DNA of 64,000 nt from Liquidambar formosana (GCA_039720395.1 CM077823.1:7306909-7370908); one strand, 5' to 3'; positions 22,453 to 33,560 are shown, counted from the stretch's first letter. Notes: generated from the letters alone by a model not told the origin. Numbers and translations are program-made.

Positions 22453-22718
22453 ACAGACTTATTCATTGGCAGCTTCCAGCGTTAGGAGCGGTGGCAAGTA
22501 CATTGCAACTTCTTCTAAATCTGAGGAGCCATTAGGAGCTTTTGCTCCTTCTTCGCAATTTCTTTTAAAAGACAAAGAAGAGGGCAATTTTCGCAAAACT
22601 CGCAAAAACCACAGCCCTTATTTTGAAAAAACCTCTACCTTAGACATAATGGTCTTGGAAAATGAGTTTTCGCAATCGGATATCTCTGATATCTTGGAAT
22701 CCTATTTTCCGCCCGGAT
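22452..22718 (+). pseudogene. Internal ORF2 fragment (block H), right end of viral locus
   Basis: It matches about 8078-8342 of block A (ORF2 residues about 76-163). It is open but has neither start nor stop of its own. It ends in a TA run where viral sequence stops and host sequence begins. Confidence 0.85.
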
Positions 22719-22733
22719 ATATATATATAGGAT

Positions 22734-22898
22734 GATGATCAGGTAAGCACGTGCTGATATAACTTATATCAAAACCTGCATTGGGAGTTGTACCTTGTGC
22801 AGTAGTGAGATGTGAGGTGCATTGAATCAATGTAAGGGGTACAACCCCCAATGCATAGTGTTGATGTAACTTACATCAGCACGTACTGATGGGATCAC
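22734..22898. repeat. Fold-back MITE, family 2, copy 1
   Basis: About 165 bp with long inverted arms: gtaagcacgtgctgatat on the left and its near complement around 22877-22890, plus an inner pair ggagttgtacc/ggtacaaccccc. A second copy is at 30455-30618. It lies right next to the viral end and TA run, so it may be part of the pre-insertion site. Confidence 0.75.
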
Positions 22899-22903
22899 CT
22901 CTG

Positions 22904-22954
<51 letters not shown>

Positions 22955-23519
22955 TTCTGGATTGAGTAATGGTATTAGTTGGAAACAGCTCTCCCGATTG
23001 TGACAAACCAGCGTGCTAGCCCATGTTTTGACCCTTTTTTTTTTTTTTTTTTGACCTTTTTCTTTTCACTTTTAAATGTGTTTGGTCCAAATTTCTTGGC
23101 CTAGCATGATATGCCCTGTCATCACTTTAATAGTCACTCCTTGCAAATCTTATGTGATGGCTAGTTAATTTGTTTGACTCCCTCCATGCGAATCTTATGG
23201 CATTTTTTTCATGTTAGATTAATTAGGTACCATCAAACAAACTTTAACGAATTAAATGAGTTATTTGCAGTTTAACGATGTAAATTAGTGCTTTAGCTTC
23301 ACACATGCATGCATGTACACTTACAGGTTTTATGTTTGTCCCAACTCAAAGTCTTAAGTGGACCACATGCGCGTATGGTATTCAGCCTCGCGAGAAATGG
23401 CACTTCGATTAGTACTCAGTTCTCTCCCTTGCCCTTTCCTATAAATTCCTGAGTTCGATCGTTCACCTACACCACCATTATCAATACATTTTTGGTAGTG
23501 TTCTTGATCCAAGCAAGAC
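22899..23519. promoter_or_regulatory. Upstream region of the terpene synthase gene
   Basis: A TA microsatellite (about 22906-22952) and a T tract come first, then unique DNA. CTATAAAT at 23439-23446 lies about 75 bp before the ATG and is a plausible TATA box. No other gene is seen. The viral locus ends only about 0.8 kb upstream of the coding start. Confidence 0.5.
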
Positions 23520-26500
23520 ATGTCTGTCCCAGTCTCAGCTACCATATCCCAAAATGTTAAACCCAAGGTTATTCGTAAGACCGCAAATTTCCAACCTAGC
23601 ATTTGGGGGGATCAATTCATCACCTACACTTCTGACGATGTGGTAAATATATGGCTTTCTTACCGTGTGTCCTAATGGCTCATGTTAAGATATATTTAAT
23701 GAAATAAACATTGCATAAAAAAAACATATTTGCCCAATCTTCTATTCATTTTTATGTTTTTTTTTTTCCATGCAATTTGCACCATGATCTACATTTTCAC
23801 ATTTTCATGATATTTGCATCAATTTCTATGCATTCTTACATTGCTTCAGTACTAAATGCATTTTAATGTGTAGGCTAGCTTCCTATATATGAATGAGACT
23901 ATGGTTTGCTTGAGTTTTTTAGGGCCTTGGGCCAATTCCTAAAATGAGGCCCATAGACACAGGATTCGAATTTGGTGCAGTTGGCTATTTTTACTACATG
24001 GTGCTATAAATGTAAGATCGATGAGACGTGGGCAACGAGTTAGGAAAAATTGAAGGCTATTAGGCGTTGGGCATCAAATGCGTCTTTCGAATTTCAGCCC
24101 TCCATTTCTCCTCTTTGCCACGTGTCATCGATCCTACGTTTACTGCATCATGTAGTAACTGCACCAAATCCAAATCCCTATACATATTCACACACAAGGG
24201 AAAAAAAAAATCTAAGTGCCCATTTCCCTAGTATCAACTATCAAGACAAAGTTTTCTTGATTATAATTAAAATTACAATCCTGCTACCCTATAAATACCC
24301 AAGCAAACATGCCACGATTAATAGCCCATAGCAGCCTTTGAAGCCGAAAACATAGAACCCTAGTCCCTGGTCGTTACTCCTTAAAATTTTTCTACTAATT
24401 ATAGACTGGCCCTTCTCAAAAAAATTTTGGCCCTCTAGATTAGTCAACTCATGCATATAGGAACCGTATGCCAAAAGCGGCAATTTCTTTATTTATATCC
24501 CCGGCTTTTGGGTCACATTGAGCTAATTTAATTAGTCTATTATATAAGACATCGATATTGGTACAAGCTTATGAGTTCGTGAAAATTTCTTTTGCAGGCA
24601 AGTGATGCTACTTTGGAAAAACAAATTGAAGAACTAAAAGCAGAAGTAAGGAGGAAGTTAGCTGCTGCTGCTCACACGTCTTCAGAGCTACTGAACATGA
24701 TTAATGCAATCCAACGACTGGGCTTGGCTTATCATTTTCAAACAGAGATTGAAGAAGCATTGGAACGTATTTATCGTACCTATAATGATGAAAATGATGC
24801 ACTTAACGATGACCTCTACCAGGTTGCCCTTCGCTTTAGGCTTCTTAGACTACAAGGGTACAATGTTTCATGCGGTACATCCCTTGTGTGCCTATTGATA
24901 TTTTTTGAACATGAATGAGCATATGAATTTCTAATCCCCACATTTATTCTCAAAAACTGTCTGTTGGGTGATAATGTACGTAGATATATTCAAGAAGTTC
25001 AAAGACAACGAAGGAAACTTCAAAGAAGCTTTAATCGGCAATGTGTGCGGCATGCTGAGCTTGTATGAAGCTACGTATCTCCAAGTACATGGAGAAGTCA
25101 TACTAGATGAAGCCCAGGCCTTCTGTGCCACTCATCTTCGGTCTATGGCAACCCAACTAAGCCCACCTCTTGCAGCACAGGTAACCCGTGCTCTAAAGTT
25201 GCCCATCCACAAGAACATGCCTAGGCTAGAGGCAAGGCAATACATCTCTATTTATCAGCAAGAAGATTCACATGATGAAACTCTGCTAAGGCTTGCAAAA
25301 CTAGATTTCAATCAAGTACAAAAGATTCACCAGAAGGAGCTAAGCGAGCTTGCAAAGTAGGTTCTTCAGACATGATAATTAATAATTTGTAAATCTTAAT
25401 TGTACCGGAATGGATTTAACGAGACCTGATATATTGATGTCTGCATTTTTATGTAATTAGGTGGTGGAAAGATTTGGATCTAGCATCCAAGCTACCTTTT
25501 GCTAGAGACAGAATGGTGGAGTGCTACTTTTGGATATTGGGACTCTTCTTTGAGCCTGAGTATTACCTCAGTAGAAGGACACTTACCAAAGTAATTTCCA
25601 TGACCTCCATTATGGATGATATGTATGATGTGTATGGTACGATTGATGAACTCGAGCTATTTACGAAAGCAATTGAGAGGTTTGTTACATGAACTTCACT
25701 TGTGGCTTATATGTACGCTAGCTAAATTTTCACAAAACGAATGTAAAATGAAGAATTGGTGCGCACAGCTGACCCTTTGGGCGCCCACGGCTAGCTATGC
25801 TGAATTTAGTTGAGTTTATTTTCAGGTGGGATATGAGCACCATTGATCAACTCCCCGAATACATGAAGATACACTATCAGGCACTCTTAGACGTCTACCG
25901 TGAATTAGAGGATGATTTGGCCAAAGAAGGCAGATCCTACCGCCTCCATTATGCAATAGAAGCTGTAAGCATATATTCTTTGCAATTAACCTATGACAGG
26001 ACATCACACTTTCTCACAACTCTAATGACAATTTCGAATTTCTTGATTGAATGTACTCAGATAAAAATTCAAGCTAGGGTCTATTTTATGGAAGCAAAAT
26101 GGTCAAGTGAAAAATACGTACCAACAATAGAGGAGTATTTGACCGTTGCATCATCTAGTTCAACTTATCCCTTGTTCATCACCACATCCTTCGTGAGAAT
26201 GGGAGATACTGTAACCGAGAAGACCTTAGAATGGGCGCGGAATGAGCCCAAAATTGTTAATGCTACATCAATTATTGGCAGGCTCTTGAATGACTTGGTG
26301 TCCCATGAGGTACGTTATTATTTTGTGTAGAAGGTCTGGTAGTGTCTATGCGTGCCTTTTGTTTCTTGGTAAGGGTATATTTTTGGGTTCTCATTTATAA
26401 GGGTGTATATATTTGTCTCATGCAACTTATGATATGTGGTTACTAATAGGGTAAATTACAAAAACTTCCATGAATTTTAGGTTAATTTTCACTTCAATAC

Positions 26501-27498
26501 CCCTAACTTTAAATTTTTGTCAAAATGGATCCTAAACTGTACTGGTGTAGCAATTTAGTATCCTCAACTTCAACACTAGTCTAAATAGACCCTAAACTAT
26601 ATATACGCTTATGACAAATTAGTACCCTCTGTTTTTTTTTGGTATGCAGCAGAAGTTGATTTTATTAATATGTGAGAAGGGGAAAAGTACACCAAAAAAG
26701 ACACCCCGCAGATAAAGAAAACACACTCCAACAACAAGACAACCCCAGAGGAAAAGATAGAGAAAACACACCCAACAACAAGACAACCCAAGAGACCCAC
26801 CACTAAGACAAAGCACCAAGCACCAAGAAGGCATACAGAAACTGCAAAATGAAAACTCCCAAAAATACAGACAACTAAAAATTAGACCCCAACCACACGA
26901 CATCTGCAAAGCGCATTCTAGCTGGGAAAAATAACCACCAAAGCACCCAATACGAACTTACAGATAATGCTTAGAAACGGAACACCAGCAATTAGTACCC
27001 TCTGTTACCGCATCATTCATGAAATTATCCAAAAATTCAAAGTAACATAGGGTACTAATATAAACTGATACATACATATAGTTTAGGGTGCTGTATTATT
27101 ATAGTGCTAAGTATAGCATTGTCCTAAATTTGTAAATCAAGACTGGGCCTGACTGCATAAATATATCTAACTATATTGATGTCATTGGGTGTTTATGTAT
27201 GCAGTCAGAGCGAAACAGGGAACATGTAGCATCCGCTGTTGAATGCTACATGAAGCAACATGGGGTTTCACAGCAAGAGGCACACGAGGAGCTGCATAAA
27301 CGAGTCACAAGTGCATGGAAAGACATAAATCAAGAATGCCTCAAACCAACTGCCGTCCCAATGCCTCTCCTTATGCGTGCTGTCAACCTTGGGCGTGTCA
27401 CTGAAACTGCGTACCAAGATGGCAATGGTTACACAAATGCCAAGTCGCTGCTAAAAGATTTTATAGTTTCATTGTTCATCGATCCTGTGGCAGTATGA
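23520..27498 (+). CDS. Sesquiterpene synthase (TPS-a type), seven exons, intact
   Basis: Exons that splice with GT-AG junctions and consistent phases: 23520-23642, 24598-24874, 24984-25356, 25461-25679, 25826-25964, 26061-26309 and 27205-27498. Together they give 557 residues, the usual TPS-a length. The N-terminal part has RKX8W-like [11 protein letters not shown]. The catalytic domain has RDR, then the DDxxD metal-binding motif as DDMYD (exon 4), and NSE/DTE as NDLVSHESE spanning the exon 6/7 boundary. There is no plastid transit peptide, which fits a cytosolic enzyme cyclising farnesyl diphosphate. Seven exons is the standard TPS-a layout. The product (caryophyllene-, germacrene- or farnesene-type) cannot be told from sequence. 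AATAAA at 27582 is a likely polyadenylation signal. Confidence 0.9.
26634..26989 (-). mobile_element. 5'-truncated LINE 3' tail inside terpene synthase intron 6
   Basis: A T run at the left (a poly-A tail on the minus strand) is followed by sequence resembling an L1 3' untranslated end, with ttaataaaatc just before the tail. The insertion is flanked by the 17-bp duplication aattagtaccctctgtt at 26617-26633 and 26990-27006. No ORF of note remains. Confidence 0.85.
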
Positions 27499-27749
27499 GC
27501 ATGGAGCCTTTGTTTGTTGTTGTCGTCTTCATGCTTGGTTGTTTTCATGTTTGAATGATTGCTGTTTTCTTGTTTCGAGGGAATAAATTGCATTTTAATT
27601 CCGTTTATGTAATGAGACATAAGGATGGCCTCCATTGCCACCTTGATCGAGACTTACTTTGCACCCCAACCCCTCTTGTTTTCTCAAGATTTTATATTTA
27701 AAAAAAAATATATATTAAATTTTTAACGAAAACTGGCTACATTGTCGAT
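27499..27749 (+). other. 3' flank of the terpene synthase gene
   Basis: This includes the probable 3' UTR with AATAAA at 27582-27587, then AT-rich DNA. No gene is seen. Confidence 0.5.
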
Positions 27750-27937
27750 TAGAAAACATTATTTTGAACAACTTTATAGGAAAAAGTTTTTCCAAAAATT
27801 GTCTTTTAAGTGGACTAGCTTTTTGGATTTTTATAGAAAAAAATACTATAAATTATAAAAATGTCCACTTAAGCGACAAATTTTGAAAAAACTTTCTTCT
27901 ATAAAGTTGTTCAAAATGATGCTTTCTAAAAGATTAC
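27750..27937. repeat. Fold-back (MITE-like) repeat, copy 2
   Basis: Inverted arms acattattttgaacaactt (27756) and aagttgttcaaaatgatgc (27904), with a second inner pair gtggac/gtccac, match the copy at 216-398. Similarity continues into flanks on both sides, so the terminal repeats may reach about 75 bp. Confidence 0.6.
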
Positions 27938-28130
27938 ACGGCCAATTTTCATGAAAACCATTTATATTTTTCATCAACATTAAAAAAGCATAGGGGATTG
28001 GGGGTGCCAATAGAGGCCCCAAAACCCTTACAAGATTATTGGCATTATGAGAACCTTCTTTACAAGCTTATTGTCATTTGAGTTGATTGAGTAACATTAT
28101 TGAGGTGAGAATTAACCTCTACAAAAACCC

Positions 28131-29832
28131 TTAAACACGCCTCCATTCATTTTCCCCATCCTCCATTCCATCCGTATTGTTATACAGGTTAAATGTCTCC
28201 GACAAGTAAAACGAAAGCATCCTTCCAACAAACCCACACGTCGCAAACACTGCAAACAGTAATCCTCCACCCAAAACCACCACAAACGGCGCCAATATCG
28301 CTCCCATCTGTGTCACCTGCGTTGCACACCCTAATGCTACATTTCTAACCACCATTAGAAATAGCTCCATGGTACAAGCAAACAAGAAGTTATAAGTTCC
28401 AGCCATCCCAAATGTAAACAATCTATACATATTGCACATAACAAATAAATCACGAGTCTAAGAGTTACCTCTTAGCGAAAGAGACCCAAGAAAGACCGTC
28501 GCTTGTCGTTACGAGCACGCAGGTTGCCGTATACCATCTGAATGCTGTGAACACGAACCAATCCTTCGTGTACGCTTTACCATCGCTGTGTAAGTCGTAG
28601 GGATCGCTACTAGAGTCCTCCTTTTATTCCACGCTTCCAAATCCATAAGGCCATGGTGATGCCTTAGAGAGAATACTAGAGAGAGAGAGGGGAGAGTGGC
28701 TATACAGAATGATAGAGGGTGCATAGAGAGGCCAACCATAATCTGTAGAGAAAACCACTTTAAATAGTTTTCTATAAGTCCTAAACCTAATAGGACTAAG
28801 GTTCCACACACACTAGGAAACCAGTCAATAGGAAACACTTATGAGGTCCACTACCCACATGTGGGCAGACCACGGGTATGGGTCACGTACCCGACCCGAA
28901 TATTAACACCAAATATACCCAAAACTCCACAAACCATACGCACCACTTTCCACCATCCATAGCCTCCCACCAAACTCCCCAAAAGCCAGAAGAAACCGCT
29001 GAACTATAGCATCCCAATGGCTAATGGCTTCCTCCTAAACCGATCCAACAAAACCGCCGTCAATGTGTAGGCGAGCATTTCTACCACCGCATTAAGTAGC
29101 ACGTTTAGGTAAAGGTTGGTTTCAAGATTGACCACATTTAAACCAAGGCCATAATACACCACTGAGCACAAGAAGTTGATGGCCACTGCTAGAAATAGTT
29201 GAATACGAGTGACCGGTGACTTGATGACATCTATGAGAGAACCTGCGATGCCTTCTTTTGTTGGTACAACTTCTTCCTTGTAATTATTCTCAGTGTCAAT
29301 TGAAACATCATTTGTTTCTTTGTCGAGGGCAAGTGTGACATTTTCAGGAAGGTGTTTACCATTGGATTTAGCAATGGCATGCAAGATCTTCAAGGCTTCA
29401 TCGATTTTCCCCTAAATGAGGTACTATCATGGCGACTCAGAGATGTAAGGAAGGATGATGATGACAAAGAAGATGGAGGGGATGGAGGAAGCAATATAGA
29501 GAGCGCGCCATGACTGGAAAATGTAGGCTAAGGCGAAGAGTAAGGCGATTCCAGTTGAAAAGAAGTAGAATGTGGACATTCCAGCTGCCCTGCCCCGCGC
29601 TTTGTGTTGCCAACAGGCTAGCTTGGTTGAAATGACGAAACCACAAAGACCAACGCCGCCAGTGCTGATGCCGGTGAGAAGACGGAGAAGGGCATAAGTA
29701 TGGTAGTCTGGAGAGAACGCTGTTAAGAAACCGAAGATTGCATTTAAGATGCAAACAATTTTTAGAGATCCTTTTCTTCCTAAGAAGGGGTCTGAGAGAT
29801 GGCCAAAAATTCCTGCACCTACAAAGCTTTAT
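28131..29832 (-). pseudogene. Organic cation/carnitine transporter-like (MFS) pseudogene
   Basis: Minus-strand coding remnants in transporter order: GIFGHLSDPFLGRKGSL with the MFS loop (29830-29775), several membrane segments to about 29430, then NVTLALDKETN..., and the C-terminal helices AGTYNFLFAC to the end (28440-28131). Three stops sit at 29400-29440 in a stretch normally reading ESPRW: TGA, TAG and, a few codons later, TAG. A 496-bp solo LTR splits the codons for FG/MAG. Upstream exons are missing: the remnant ends at a probable splice acceptor near 29832, where another element begins. It is therefore not functional. The family call rests on recognised MFS/OCT segments. Confidence 0.8.
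28413..28908 (-). mobile_element. Solo LTR (496 bp) inside the transporter pseudogene
   Basis: The element begins TGTTAAT and ends TTTACA on the minus strand (TG...CA) and is flanked by the 5-bp duplication ccaaa (28408-28412 and 28909-28913). Removing it with one duplication copy rejoins the transporter codons in frame. A single LTR without internal region implies recombination between two LTRs. Copia-like start; orientation probable. Confidence 0.9.
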
Positions 29833-30454
29833 CTTTTACATGAGCTAAATGTTTATAATTACTAGGTTGGTTATTTAACTCACCTACGCACCTTAATTCT
29901 TACATAATTAAGTTTTCCTGTAAAGTTGCCGACTCAAACAAAAGAATTTTGTTCAACTGACTACCTCTCAACAAAATCAAAGCCTCGGTACTCCCTATTT
30001 AAAGTCATTTAAGTTTTGCAGATAAATTAAAATAACTTAACTAATAATTAAAAACACTTATCAAATAAACAAGATATATCGGCTAAATTATAGGCTTAAG
30101 TTAACTATTAAGCTTTTATAATCCTAAGGATCTGATACCATTTATAAAACACACACAGTCGAACGGGAACTTTAGCTCGTTTTTTTCTTTTCTTTTTTAT
30201 CAAAATATGAAACACATGAAAATTATAATACGGGAGATATAAACTACAACAACCAAATTAAACAAAGTCAAATATCATATTTTATATATACAATCATTAC
30301 AATAAAACATGAAACATGAGTTTTCTTACGGGTTATAAGAATAAAACAAACCAAAATATAAGATTAGTATTAACTAGTTTAGAAAGATAAAATGGTCTTT
30401 TCCATTCTAAAATAGCGTATCGTGCCCCCTTTGGTATTCCTCTGGCTCCACCAA
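29833..30454 (-). mobile_element. Reverse-transcribing element fragment, minus copy, with primer site
   Basis: It is the inverted, diverged partner of 30985-31857. Going leftwards from 30454 on the minus strand there is a short possible coding end (GIPKGARYAILEW), AT-rich spacer, the primer site TGGTATCAGATCC (30128-30140, one mismatch to tRNA-iMet), a leader of about 240 nt and the start region of a small ORF up to gataaag. There it is cut at the transporter remnant. Confidence 0.65.
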
Positions 30455-30618
30455 TGATGATCATGTAAGCACGTGTTGATATAACTTATATCAACACTCG
30501 CTTTGGGAATTGTACCTTATGCATTAGTGGGATACGAGATACATTAGACCAATGCAAGGGGTACAACCCCCAATGCATGGTAATGATATAGCTTTTATCA
30601 ACACGTGTTGATGGGAAC
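30455..30618. repeat. Fold-back MITE, family 2, copy 2
   Basis: It matches the copy at 22734-22898: gtaagcacgtgttgatat on the left, an inverted partner near 30598-30612, and the inner pair gaattgtacc/ggtacaaccccc. It lies at the outer end of the minus-strand element fragment. Confidence 0.75.
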
Positions 30619-30984
30619 ATAACCATATATATATATATAGTAATCTCAAAAACATTAATTCCCAAAAAATTTATGCCAATTGAAGAATTTAAAATTTTAT
30701 TTGAAATTAAATGATCAAAATTAATCATGAAACTGAATAATTTTGATAGCTCAATCTATTTTAATTTTTTATTTTTAAAAAAAAAAAAAAACAAAACAAA
30801 CAAGCAAACTTACCTTCCCCATGATAATGGTTTTTTCTTCTTTTTTTTTTTCTTTTTTCTTTTTTTTGGGGGTATTAAGGGCGGAGATGGGGGGAGCCCA
30901 CCATCATAAACAAAAGAAAAAAACTAAACCAATCTGGGGTGGGTGACACCCTTGTCATCATATATAACAAAGGTAACCATAGGC
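30619..30984. other. Low-complexity spacer between inverted element fragments
   Basis: Short TA run, A and T tracts and a G-rich patch (30865-30900). No gene is seen. Confidence 0.5.
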
Positions 30985-31857
30985 GAAGCTAGAAGAATAC
31001 CAGAAGGGGTAAGATACACCTATTTTGAATAGAAAAGATCATTTTAATCTTTCTAAATTAGTTAATACCAATCCTTTTTTGAACCATTATCTGGTTTTGA
31101 AAAATCTATGTCTATAAAGTAATAATAATATAATTTTTTTTAATATAAGAATAACATATTTAAAATGTGTTTTAATGCTTTATGTTATTTGCATGTTTAA
31201 TATATATTTTATATTTAGATCTATAACATCTCGTAGATAGTATTCATATTTCGATATAAAAGAAAAAATATATAGCTGAAGTTCTTGTTCTGCTGTGTGT
31301 GTTTTGTAAATGGTATCAGAGCCTTAGGATAATTAAAGCATATAGGTTAGCTTAAGCTTGTATTTAGCTTAATATATCTTGTTTATTTGATAAGTGTTTT
31401 GATTACTTGTTAAATTATTTTAATTAGTCTGCAAATCTTGAAACAACCTTGAATAGAGAGTACCGAGGCCTTGACTTTGTTGAAGGGTAGTCAAGAATAC
31501 ATAAATCTTTTCGTTTGAGTCGGCAACTTTGTGAGAATTAAAACCTAGTCATGAAAGAATTAAGGTGCATAGGTGAATTGAATAATCAACTTAGTGATTA
31601 TAAACATTTAGCTCATGTGCAAGATAAAGAAGCTAATATAGGCAATATTAGTAGAACTTTAAACTATGTAGTTGATAATTTATCGGGTATGTTTGGTAAA
31701 TTAGTTAATATTGAAAAAACTCAAGAAAAAATTTATAATAAAGTTAATATGTTAAGTGAAATACAAAATATAGAGTTAAAGGATGAAACAAAAAGTTTAA
31801 TTCAAAATTTAGAAAGTAGTCTAAAAGATAATTCAGATAATACACATATAGAGTTAA
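30985..31857 (+). mobile_element. Reverse-transcribing element fragment, plus copy, with primer site and small ORF start
   Basis: It contains a possible coding end (IPEGVRYTYFE then a stop, near 31000-31031), about 280 nt of AT-rich spacer, the primer site TGGTATCAGAGCC (31311-31323, perfect for tRNA-iMet), a ~230-nt leader and a small ORF. Decayed coding sequence just upstream of the primer site in both copies suggests a circular, pararetrovirus-like genome rather than an LTR, but this is inference. The fragment ends where a LINE poly-A tail begins. Confidence 0.6.
31551..31857 (+). pseudogene. Small coiled-coil ORF of the second reverse-transcribing element, truncated
   Basis: About 102 codons from the ATG at 31551 to the T tract where a LINE begins; the frame continues only through inserted LINE sequence. 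The protein is hydrophilic with heptad-like spacing (LSGMFGKLVNIEKTQEK and similar), so a coiled coil is likely. Its place, as the first ORF after an initiator-tRNA primer site, recalls the small ORF1 of badna-like viruses, but I do not recognise the sequence. A retrotransposon gag start is the alternative. Confidence 0.45.
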
Positions 31858-32108
31858 TTTTTTTTTTTTTTTTTTTGGTAGATGATAGTCAATTCCCCCT
31901 CAAACTAGTTCTACCTATCAAATCTTCCCAGATAACAACCAATATTTCTGAAGGAAAACTAAATTCCCATAAACGATTACATTTTACAGTATATCCCAAC
32001 TTTGTAATAGCATCAGCAGCTTTATTTGCTTCTCTATACACATGATTAATCTTAACATCCATATTATTTTGTATAATAATCTGTCTACAATCACTTATTA
32101 TACTATAA

Positions 32109-32317
32109 CCAATGAGAATTCGCTTGGTGGCAAAGGGGTGAGCTATAAACTCAGATATCCTGGGTTTGAAACCAGCTAATCTCTCTTGGCTAATTAGGGC
32201 TATTAGCTTGGACATTAAACGACCTCATGGGGCGGTGGCCCTGCGTGGGGAGCGGGGATTAGTCAGGCTTTGACAGTTCGGACACCTTGTTGCTTGGCAA
32301 AAAAAAAAAAAAAAAAT
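32109..32317 (+). mobile_element. SINE inserted in the LINE RNase H region
   Basis: 209 bp ending in a poly-A tail, flanked by the 16-bp duplication acttattatactataa (32093-32108 and 32318-32333). Near the 5' end, an A-box-like cgcttggtggcaaagg and a B-box-like gggtttgaaacc fit an internal pol III promoter of tRNA origin. It splits the LINE RNase H frame. Confidence 0.92.
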
Positions 32318-33124
32318 ACTTATTATACTATAAATCGTCTAAAGATAATTATCCAAATGATCCAAACTATTAATAACCAATTTAGAATCACCTTCAATAA
32401 TCACCTTATTACAATTTTTTTTCTTTGCTAACAACAAACCATTTCTTAATGCAATAGCTTCCATTTTAGGAACAGAAATATTCTCTTCAAAATAATTGCA
32501 ATGGAAAACTATTGGCTTACCAAACTGATCACAAATTATTGATCCTGTAGTCCCATGCTTATTTTTAACAAATTCATCAAATTTTAATTTAAACCACTCA
32601 TTATTAGGAGGATTCCATCTAATAAACTTGAAGTTCTTTTTAAATTTCTTGTTTTCACTTTTTAAGGATTTATCAAAGTTAATATCATTTTTTGAAAATT
32701 TAATCACATAGTTTGAAAAAAAGATTAGTAGCTTTCTCTATAATTAAGAATTTATTAAAAGCCTCATTCTTAAAAATAACATTATTTCAAGAACACCAAA
32801 TTTGCCAAAGCAAATTAGCAATTTTATCCATCTCATAATCTACATTATTACTTTTTCGAGAAGAGCATTTGTTCAAATTCAAAATCCAATTAATCAAATC
32901 ATTATCATTATCTGTAGGTATAGGACAAGAATTACTAACCAAATTCCACACTTCTTTAACTCTAGTATAAGTGATAAACCTATGATTATGATCTTCAATT
33001 TCTGAATTACAAAGAGGACAAGAACGATCCACATTTACTCCTCTAATAGTAAGAAATTTTCTACTTGGAAGTTTACCATGAATTAACAACTACATAAAAT
33101 TCTTGATCTTATACTACAACAAAA

Positions 33125-33560
33125 ACGTCGATAGATGACTATGTTTAACAGTCATCTTTTACCAAAACAGTCATCTTTTGTTTTAGTAAAAACGGTCATC
33201 TCTTCTACCATCATCTTTTATCATCAAATAAGATGACTATTTTTAACGTTCATCTTTGAGTGCTATAGATGACCGTTTTTTAAAAACAGTCATGTTTAGT
33301 TTAAAGAACGAAGACCCTTTATTCATTAACACAGTCATCTTTTTATACCAAAAACATCATCTTTGTGTGCTATAGATGACCGTTAAAAACAGTCATATGT
33401 TAATATATAAGATGACTGTTTTTCACAGTTATCTTATGTTCATAAAAACAGTCATATATTACTATATAAGATGACTGTTTTTCACAGTCATCTTATGTTC
33501 TTAAAAAGCAATCATATATTACTACATAAGATGACTGTTTTTCACAGTCATCTTATATAC
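33125..33560. repeat. Subterminal repeat array of the CACTA element (left)
   Basis: At least thirteen copies of the motif agatgact/agtcatct in both orientations, many as AGATGACTGTTTTTCACAG hairpin units. A related, shorter array is at the right end (40970-41135). Confidence 0.85.

Larger units (their letters stand above)
1987..22718. mobile_element. Endogenous pararetrovirus locus (florendovirus-like), rearranged multi-copy insertion
   Basis: About 20.7 kb built from one viral genome of about 7904 bp, measured between equivalent primer-site positions 2031 and 9935 in block A. The blocks are A (+) 1987-9980, B (-) 17370-9981, C (-) 21207-17371 running on from B head to tail, D (+) 21209-21709, E (+) 21709-21850, F filler 21851-21923, G (+) 21924-22452 and H (+) 22452-22718. 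Order of domains is movement protein, coat with CCHC knuckle, aspartic protease, RT, RNase H, then a second overlapping ORF. With a tRNA-iMet primer site and no integrase, this marks Caulimoviridae; two ORFs with an unknown ORF2 fit florendoviruses. The copies differ at only a few residues, so the insertion is fairly young or homogenised. Confidence 0.93.

Noticed and set aside
23354..23602. 82-codon minus frame over terpene synthase exon 1
   Set aside because: It is antisense to a well-supported exon, with no family match.
24050..24331. 93-codon frame in terpene synthase intron 1
   Set aside because: It lies between two exons with good splice sites, has no motif and low-complexity content.
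29437..29754. 105-codon His/Ser-rich minus frame
   Set aside because: It is an alternative frame of the transporter remnant; the other frame gives transporter membrane segments.
30486..30728. 80-codon minus frame across MITE family 2 copy 2
   Set aside because: It is driven by the fold-back repeat, and the other MITE copy does not keep it.
33125..33560. Regular short repeats that could suggest a CRISPR array
   Set aside because: The units vary, occur in both orientations, lack unique spacers and sit at a transposon end in plant DNA.
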